Assembly: GCA_033439295.1 (NCBI GenBank)
Contig: JAVTLE010000001.1
Coordinates: forward strand, 2,418,001 to 2,482,000
DNA from: Deuterostichococcus epilithicus
Lineage: Eukaryota; Chlorophyta; Trebouxiophyceae; Prasiolales; Stichococcaceae
Reading direction: 5' to 3'
Length of the DNA stretch: 64,000 nucleotides
Part shown: positions 57,201 to 64,000 of the stretch, in pieces
How positions within the stretch are numbered: the stretch's first letter is position 1
Layout of the letters: every line of letters begins with the position of its first letter
Program-made: the position numbers and the translations under genes
Notes under the pieces: model-generated
Databases searched by the model: none
Seen by the model: only the letters and a program-made list of their open reading frames with translations
Told to the model about the DNA's origin: nothing

Positions 57201-60200
57201 AAAGCTGGACATACTGTGAGCCACATACGATGTGGTTCTGCCGGCAGTCCATCCAGACATCAGACAGGCTTCAGCAGGTAGTCATGGCAGGTCAGCATGA
57301 CTGCATGGGACGCCATGGAAAAATGCCCCACTTGCGAGCCGTAGTGCTGCAGGTACTCGTGGCGCTGGCTGTCAGTCATGGCGGCAAATTTTGGTTGCGT
57401 GGCCGGCCGGGCAGTGCGCGCGGACTCCTGCAAAGGCCGCAACAGTGCACCCTGGTTTCAAATAGCATCGCAAGGAGCGCTGGTGGGCTTGCAGAAATTG
57501 CCACAGAAGCCCGATTTCCACCCAGAACCGATCGAATCAAAGCCTCTGTGTCCTTCACGGTTGTCGGACACCCTGACATACAGCGTGCTCAGGCGCAAAC
57601 CATCCTGAACTGCAAAAACGTCCTGCATAGACGGCTGAAAGCCCACCTGAGTGGCGACGGCCAGCTTGGGGTCGTCAGAGAACGAAGAACCAGAGCGCGG
57701 CGTGCCCTCCTCGCTCGCCACCACATACCGATACGGCGGGCCTGCATGTGTTCGAGTAGGGTTTTTGCGCACCTGTTCCCTGATGCTTTGAACCTTTATA
57801 GTGCTGTGTACTGGCGAGCAGCAGACCTGGCACTGACGTGCGCTGGTCCCGAGAGTTGAAGCTCTCTGTGGAGCACATCCAGGAAGAAATTGACGTCCTT
57901 CCCTGCAGCCAACGGTGCGGCATACATACGAAATGCCAGCGGATGTCACATGCAAGCATGCCTTTGTTGTCCTCGAAGAGGGCGCCGTGGCGCTCCAGGA
58001 ACCGCAGGTGCTTGTGCTCGTCCACGTGCAGCCACTCCGCTTCGGGGTATGGCTTGCCACCGAATGAACGCGCGATGCAGCACTCCCACAGTTTGCCGAA
58101 GCGGCCGGGGTCCAGCTGCGCGTGCAGATCCACAGCACAGCGAGTCACATGGAGGCGATGAAGGCAGTGAGCCTGCGAAAGCGTGCTGGGCTGCCAGACG
58201 ACGCCAGGCCGCATTGAGGCGCCAGCGAACGTGGAGGTGCCGTGGGAGCGCACGCATCGGCAGCAGAGCAAGCTGGCTGCACAGGAATAACATGCTATCC
58301 TGCATGTTGCAGGAAGCTGGGCAGTGCAAGCCAGAGATTGCCACGCTCAACCCTAGGCGTCGTGCTCATTGGCGGCAGACGCGCTGCCGTTCCCACCAAC
58401 GTGTTTGCTGAATGCGACCTGCAGCCTCGCAGACAATCTTCAGGCCTCTACATTCCTTTTCGTTGGCTCCACTGACCCACCTCGGGGTCTTCGATGGCGG
58501 GCAGCACCCAGCGCGCCTTGCGCCGGCTGTGATGGTGCACCGACCTGAATACCGTCCAGGCGCCAAACGCCAGGAATGCCAGCACTCCCAGCACAAAGAT
58601 GCACCTGCGGGCAGGACGTAGGTACGCAGCGTAAGGCAGCAGCGATTGGCGGCACCAGAGGCAGGATGTTGCTCGTTCCTGCACCATCATACCAGTTGAC
58701 AACAGGCTCTCACGGGAGATCAGTGCAGTAGCAGATTTGCGACCAAGACGCAGAGTATGTACATGGAAAGGTTCTGTGGCGAAAATGCTTCTCGACTCAC
58801 CATCCACCAATCATGGCGCCGTGGCTGCCAGACGCAATGAGCTCTGCAAGCGGAAGCAGCATGGAGATCAGGCATTCACAGAGAGACGCGAGTAACACTA
58901 CGAATTTGGTCAGCTAGGTTCCCCGACCATATACGCATACAGAGACAGTAGGCAACCTCGCCACCGCACAGCGTCACATCACGGCGTTGAGCTGCCCACA
59001 GGCGGGCATTCCCGACATGCAGGTCCCCATCATGGGGCTAGGGACGCAGATGTTTGGAGTGCGGACGAAAAAACCTTACGTCCAGCGCATTGGGCGATAG
59101 GCTGGACCTGCATCCACAAACCAGGGTTGGTGCCAGCTCAGCTACTGAGATTCTTGGGAGCTCCCGTGCACATGAGAGCGGTCGGCAGGATGGGAAACAA
59201 GATTCGTGCCGCAGCAGGCCACGGCACGCACGAAGGGGGGGGAGATGGTCACCAAGAAAAGCAGCATGAAGAGCTCCAGACGTGGAAACTCCAGGATTGC
59301 AGGTGGGTGTCGGTGGAAGCAGCGGAATGCCAGCACCAGCAGGGCATGAACCACTACGCACGATGCCGCCAGGACCGCGACCCAAAAAGCAATTGCGGCG
59401 GCCCTACCGCAGCAACAAGGAGAAGTGAGATTTGCCACATCATGGGGCATCTGAGCCAAGGCTCACAGCCTGCTGATCAGCTGGTCCCTTATGCTTTACC
59501 TTCTGCCCCTGCTAGTGTTCAGTCGTGCGCCTTTACGAGGTCATGCAGCGCATGGTGATCCTGCTGATGTCCAAGCCCTGTTGCGCCTTGCAGCACCCGG
59601 AGCAATGCCGGCATGAGGGCAAAGACAGCAAATGGCAGCCGGCGCCCGCACTTGTGCAGGAAGCGGCTCGTGTTGTCGTTGCTGAAAACAGCGAGCAGGT
59701 CATTGATGGAGTTGAGACTGGTCTGTCCAACGGTGGCAGCAATGCTTTCCGCTTCTTCTGATGGCCCGGGCGGCGGTGCAGCGGCGTTTGGTGGCCCTTG
59801 AATCAGGGTCGGGCCTGGCGGTGCTGTCGTGGTCACATTTGGATCCATCTCGTTCGTGACCTGCACGAGCCGGTGCGTCTGAATGTTATTCAGGGTTTTT
59901 CCAAGCTGCCTCGGGTTTCAGGCTTTCGGGTCTTTTGTACTTCTGGACAGCGAGACACACTTGTGCACCTGGCCAGTTGAAGTGGCAGAGGCCAGCGCAA
60001 CAAGACCTCATGTATATATCTCGGTGCATTTACGGAAGTTTCTGTCTGAGGTTAGATGGCTGGAGGCAGAGGCTGCCATGCCTGGCGCAAGAGCTGGGGA
60101 GAACATTAGTTACTGAAGAATTGTGTCTCTGCGCACCACAGTGAAACCGCTTGTAGAGCCGCTTGTCGAAGAGTCGACTGCGGTCAGCACAAAATAGGAC

Positions 60201-63200
60201 TTGTGCGGACCCGCGGGGATGATCGCTGCTGGAATGCCCAGTTGCTGGGCAACCTTGAAGTCCTGCGCCAGCAATGTGGAGGACACATAACATCGTCAGA
60301 CCACATGCAGACCGGCCGATTTTCATATGGGCCCTTGCTGTGCGTGGAGCTTGGCCAGCACGATGCAGTTCCTGTGGGACGACACAGCAGGCATGTAGCA
60401 GCTCGAAGCTTTTTAAAGCACCACGCACTGGCGCTGTGGTATTATCGACCGTGCGGACTGTCGGAGGGGGAGCCTGCGGCGACAACGCAGCTGCAGCCTG
60501 TTGCATGGAAAGCAGCATCGAGTCAGCAAGAGCCACATTGTGCCTGGTTTGGCATCGCAACGAGCAAGAGGTCGAAACTACACAAGACGCTGCCAATCCC
60601 CTGGGCAGATACACCGGAACAACTGACCTGGCAGAATCGACAGCTCTGATCGCATCTGCCTGTATACGGCTGCATGCGAGCAGGCATGCAAGCCGCACCT
60701 GTTGCAGGCGGCGGGCGGAGGAGGTGATTTCATCTGCCGGCATTCCGAACAGCCGCCGCCCAAGGGTTTGCGGGCCTGTCAGGCCTGCAATAATTGTTCG
60801 TGCATCAGCGAGCCAGCATCGTGCGGTGAGCCTGCCGTCGTCCACGGCCCCCGCAGGTCCCTGGCTTGCTCATGAGATGATGTTCCGTGACAGGAACAGG
60901 CACACCAAAGCAATGATGCGCAGCATGCAAGGATCATTCGTGCAGGGCCAGAGACTGCACGAACATTCACCAGCATCGGCCGTGGTGCATACCGTCAAAT
61001 ACAAGTGCCGGCGGCCCGGAAAAGGGCGATGGAGGCGGGCCGGAAAAATAGGATGGCGGCGGCTGCAGTGGCGGGAACGGCGGAGGCGGTGGTNGTGACA
61101 GTGGAGGAGGGGGCTGAGGAGGCGGCGATGGAGGAGGTGGCTGAGAAGGCGGCAATGGAGGGGCTGCGGTGGTGGCGGGCTGGGCGGTGGCGGCGGCGGT
61201 GGTGATGACAGAGGTGGCTGAGGAGGCGGCAATGGGGGCGGGGGCTGTGGCGGTGGCGAAGGAGGGGGCTGCGGTGGTGGCGGGCTGGGCGGTGGCGGCG
61301 GCGGTGGTGANGGCAGAGGCGGCTGAGGAGGCGGAGATGGAGGCGATGNAGATGGCGATGCTTGGGGCGGCGGCGGTGGACTGAGGGGGGTGCCTGCCGG
61401 CATGGTTGGCGCATCCGTCGGAGCCTTCGTGGGGACGCGGGTGGGCGCAGGGCTGCTCCCTGTTGGTGGGGGCAGCTTTGGCTGCTTGGGGCGAGTTCGA
61501 CGCAGACCCAGGCCGCCACTTGTGGCGGTGCCATTGCTGCTAACTGTCCACAGTGCTACACCTGATGCGTCGAACAGCGTCATTTTGATCTGCAGAGACA
61601 GCATCGGAATGGTGTCAATTCGTGGGCACTCCTCCCTGATTGTTGTTACAGAGTCACAGATCTGTCACTGTGGTATGCTCGACATGCCAAGCTTCATCAG
61701 ATGCCGCCTGCAAGGTGCACTGGTTCACCACTCCAGCTGCTTGTGACAGGCAGCGCTTCCACGCCATGGAAATGGCTCAGCCATGCGGCAATGCCTCAAC
61801 GAGCTGGCAATGCTGTACTTTGCTGGCTAAGATCTTGTGCAGTAGCTGATAAAAAACACACCTGGTCTTGGCTTGGGAAGGTGCCAGCAGCATAGCCCTC
61901 GACGGTGTAGGTGAGACCTTCAGCAGCGGTATTGGAACCGGACGCCTGCTGTGTGGGCGCCGGCGTCAGTGTTGCCGGCGCCGGTTGCGGCGTTGGATCA
62001 GAGGCCGGCTCGGATGTGGGGGCTGGAGCGGGTGCTGAGGTTGACGCGGTGCTCGGCGTGCTGGTGGGTGAAGCTGTAGGCTGTAAAGTGGGCACCTCGC
62101 TTGGTGCTACAGTCAATTCAGCAGATGGCGCCTCAGTTGGCTTAGCGGTGGGTGCCGCCGTCGACTCAGGAGTGGGCGAATTGGTTGGCTCAGCGGCAGG
62201 CGCATCAGTCGGCTCAGCGGTGGGCGCCGCCGTCGGCTCGGCAGTAGGTGCATCGGTCGGCTCAGCGGTGGGCGCCGCAGTCGGCTCAGCGGTGGGCGCA
62301 TTGGTCGGCTCCGCCGTGAGCGCCGCAGTCGGCTCAGCGGTGGGCGCATTGGTCGGCTCCGCCGTGGGCGCCGCCGTCGGTTCGGCGGTGGGCGCATTGG
62401 TCGGCTCCGCCGTGGGCGCCGCAGTCGGCTTGGCGGTGGGCGCATTGGTCGGCTCCGACGTGGGCGCCGCCGTCGGCTCGGCGGTGGGCGCATTGGTCGG
62501 CTCCAACGTGGGCGCCGCCGTAGTGTAGTTACTGACAATAGCGACGAGATCGTCGAGCGTAAAGCTGGTCGGTGTGCCAGTCTGCAGCAGCTTGCGTCTA
62601 ACTGCAAAATTGTCAGACTGCACAGCGCAGAAGAATGTCCGGTTATTGAAACACCAAACTACATGCTGCACTGTACTGAGGGGTAGCGTGAAGGCAACGC
62701 GCCAGCAGCATCCGCCAGCATTGACTCAGTCCCCACGCCGGCAATGTACCTCACAGGCAATGAAAATGGCAGCATATAGGGTTTCAAGATGCGCACCATG
62801 AAAGAGATCTGGGTGCAGCTCTTGAAGGGCTGCAGCACCAGTGTTGGGCCTTGGTCAGGCAAGAGGGTGAGAGTCTGCGTCTGGCCGGTTGGCTGCAGCA
62901 AGTAGAGGAGGGTGTCAAACAAGTACAGTGCTCCATCCTGAAACCCTTCCGAAGGTGAGAAGGAGCTTTGTCAGATTTGTGTCAGCCCATAGTGCACCTG
63001 ACAGGTTGAAATCAGTACTACAACACACCTTCACAGGTGCAAGGGTGCGGCTTGACTGCATGATGCTCACTATGGCAGTTTTAGGGATGTTCCTTGAATT
63101 GTCGCATCTTCTGCACTTGGGTGGTGCGCAAGCCAGCACAAACATACCATGCAGGTGACGACCAGGGTCTGGCCGGTGACGGCATTGGGGTTGGCACAGG

Positions 63201-64000
63201 AGAAGCCTTGGACGTCGAAGGGCGTTGGCGATGTGAGGGTGGCGGGCAGGCCGTTCACATTGGTCAGCACCTGTGCAAGAAGAAAACAAACACGCCAGTC
63301 AGCGGTGCGCATCTGTCCAGTGATGTTGTAGCGGCTTGTGTGTTTGAGTGGAGATTGTCATGTCACAACGACAGGCAAGGCTGCCGAGGGGTGCTTCCTT
63401 CACCTTAGTGCCGGACTCTGCAGTGCCGGCATAATATAATTCGTTGGCAGAGGACGTAGTGTCGACTACGACAAAGCCGGAGTAGGTAAGACCTGGGACA
63501 CCACCGTAACCAGTCTGCGCACAGTCGCACATAAGTTGCTGGAGGGGCGGTTGCACTTGAGATGGCGAGCGCTACCAACAATTCAGTCAGGAGTGGATCC
63601 AGCGCATAGATGCCTCAGTCGCGGGAAACGCACTGGAGGCGTGGATCCTTCGGGGAGGTCTTCAAAGTCCCCCTGCGCGGATCCCAGCAGTGCCCGCCGG
63701 CGGGCGGGCGATGGCGCCGCCGCCATTGCAGCGCCACTGAAGAAGTACATGCCCGCATCGCCGCCTTCCTGGCGCGGCGTGTTGTAGGTGATCTCCACTG
63801 CCTCCACGCTGGTGGCCACGATGCTAATGAATCCCGCAGTGGCAGAAGCGGCGCTCAGAAAGTCGCCTGGCGCTGTCAGCAACGTCCTGCCGCCTGCATT
63901 CACTGCTACACCTTCCAGCAATCGGCGCCGCGCCAGGTCGCCGCCGTATGTTGCACCTGTTATTGACATGCTGATTGTCACGGATCCGCCCTGCCAGGCG
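54238..64000 (-). CDS. Giant modular matrix/multi-pass membrane protein, TRP-like (5' partial)
   Basis: The reading frame enters at the window edge. It has RRRLLE and RRRALLG sites, a module (exons to 63634, 63514-63404, 63270-63148, about 62937-62797: FEDLPEGSTPP, GYGGVPGLTYSGFVVVD, LTNVNGLPATLTSPTPFD, PTGQTQTLTLLPDQGPTLV), RRKLLQTGTPTSFTLDDL plus APT repeats (62617-61862), and a proline-rich exon (61589-60993). Ectodomain exons 60860-60699, about 60.5 kb, 60262-60137 and 59860-59537 follow. Hydrophobic segments then include FWVAVLAASCVVVHALLVLA (59.4 kb), FVLGVLAFLAFGAWTVF (58.6), WVLRSVIVGYVIISL (56.25), VVLVVIIALLWLSYSRLLLP (55.87), ITFSCALALLLLP (55.4) and GAAIWLAIITRPITWW (55.1), before a Gly/Ala/Ser tail ending at 54238. 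Between segments, KLWECCIARSF and LERHGALFEDNKG suggest a TRP-like channel; this is inference. Every junction fixed precisely is phase 0. It could be two adjacent genes, but frame and phase favour one. Confidence 0.6.
61080..61380 (-). repeat. Proline-coding low-complexity tract with ambiguous bases
   Basis: Minus-strand CCN-rich sequence encodes SPPPPPPPSPPPPQ-like hydroxyproline-type motifs. Single N bases occur near 61093, 61311 and 61349. The proline-rich frame switches near 61.17 kb, so an assembly indel is likely. Confidence 0.75.
62150..62530 (-). repeat. 48-bp minisatellite coding for APTAEPT-type repeats
   Basis: The unit containing GGCGCATTGGTCGGCTC recurs at 48-bp steps (about 62299, 62347, 62395), giving the 16-residue repeat NAPTAEPTAAPTAEPT on minus. 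It is in frame within the large gene, a rigid, probably O-glycosylated spacer. Confidence 0.85.

Noticed and set aside
61911-62528. Plus-strand VGSAVGALVGSAVGAAV frame
   Set aside because: Antisense of the APTAEPT minisatellite in the large gene, not a glycine-zipper protein.

Overview
The window is nuclear DNA of a eukaryote, most likely a chlorophyte green alga. The signs are GC-rich genes with many short introns, a recurrent GTGCGC 5' splice site, a plant/green-algal TTTAGGG telomere motif, a decayed L1-type LINE, and secreted or membrane proteins with long Ala-Pro-Thr or Pro-rich spacers typical of algal cell-wall and matrix proteins. I cannot name the species. Coding exons were traced by eye from reading frames, protein motifs and GT-AG (sometimes GC-AG) junctions; where exon lengths sum to a whole number of codons I say so.

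Layout. 0-1.9 kb: repeats only. 2.0-6.6 kb (minus): an eroded LINE with ORF1-like and endonuclease/reverse-transcriptase parts. 7.5-12.2 and 13.4-16.5 kb (minus): two related single-pass membrane proteins in tandem. 16.5-18.9 kb: a CAG microsatellite and one doubtful ORF. 18.9-23.7 kb (minus): a glycine-rich-domain/DUF1399 protein, head to head with an epoxide-hydrolase-like enzyme (24.3-28.7 kb, plus). 29.7-33.2 kb (minus): a secreted M43 (pappalysin-type) metalloprotease with a PT-repeat and Lys-rich tail. 34.8-37.5 kb (minus): SEC13, head to head with mitochondrial ribosomal protein L46 (38.1-40.6 kb, plus). 41.6-45.9 kb (minus): a secreted matrix protein with two copies of a beta-sandwich-like module. 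46-54 kb: mostly non-coding, with repeat clusters, a small unknown gene and a broken duplicate of the L46 gene. 54.2-64.0 kb (minus, 5' end outside the window): a very large gene that joins the same matrix module, APT repeats and a proline-rich region to a multi-pass membrane domain that looks TRP-like.

Three themes stand out. First, the two module-bearing genes carry their module on exons whose boundaries are all phase 0, so the unit can be shuffled; one copy sits in a purely secreted protein and another in the ectodomain of a putative channel, suggesting matched wall and wall-sensing proteins. Second, several exons have degenerate echoes 90-155 bp away inside adjacent introns, most keeping a splice site. 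Third, at least three introns appear to use GC-AG splicing. Housekeeping genes (SEC13, MRPL46) sit between surface and extracellular genes with no operon-like logic.
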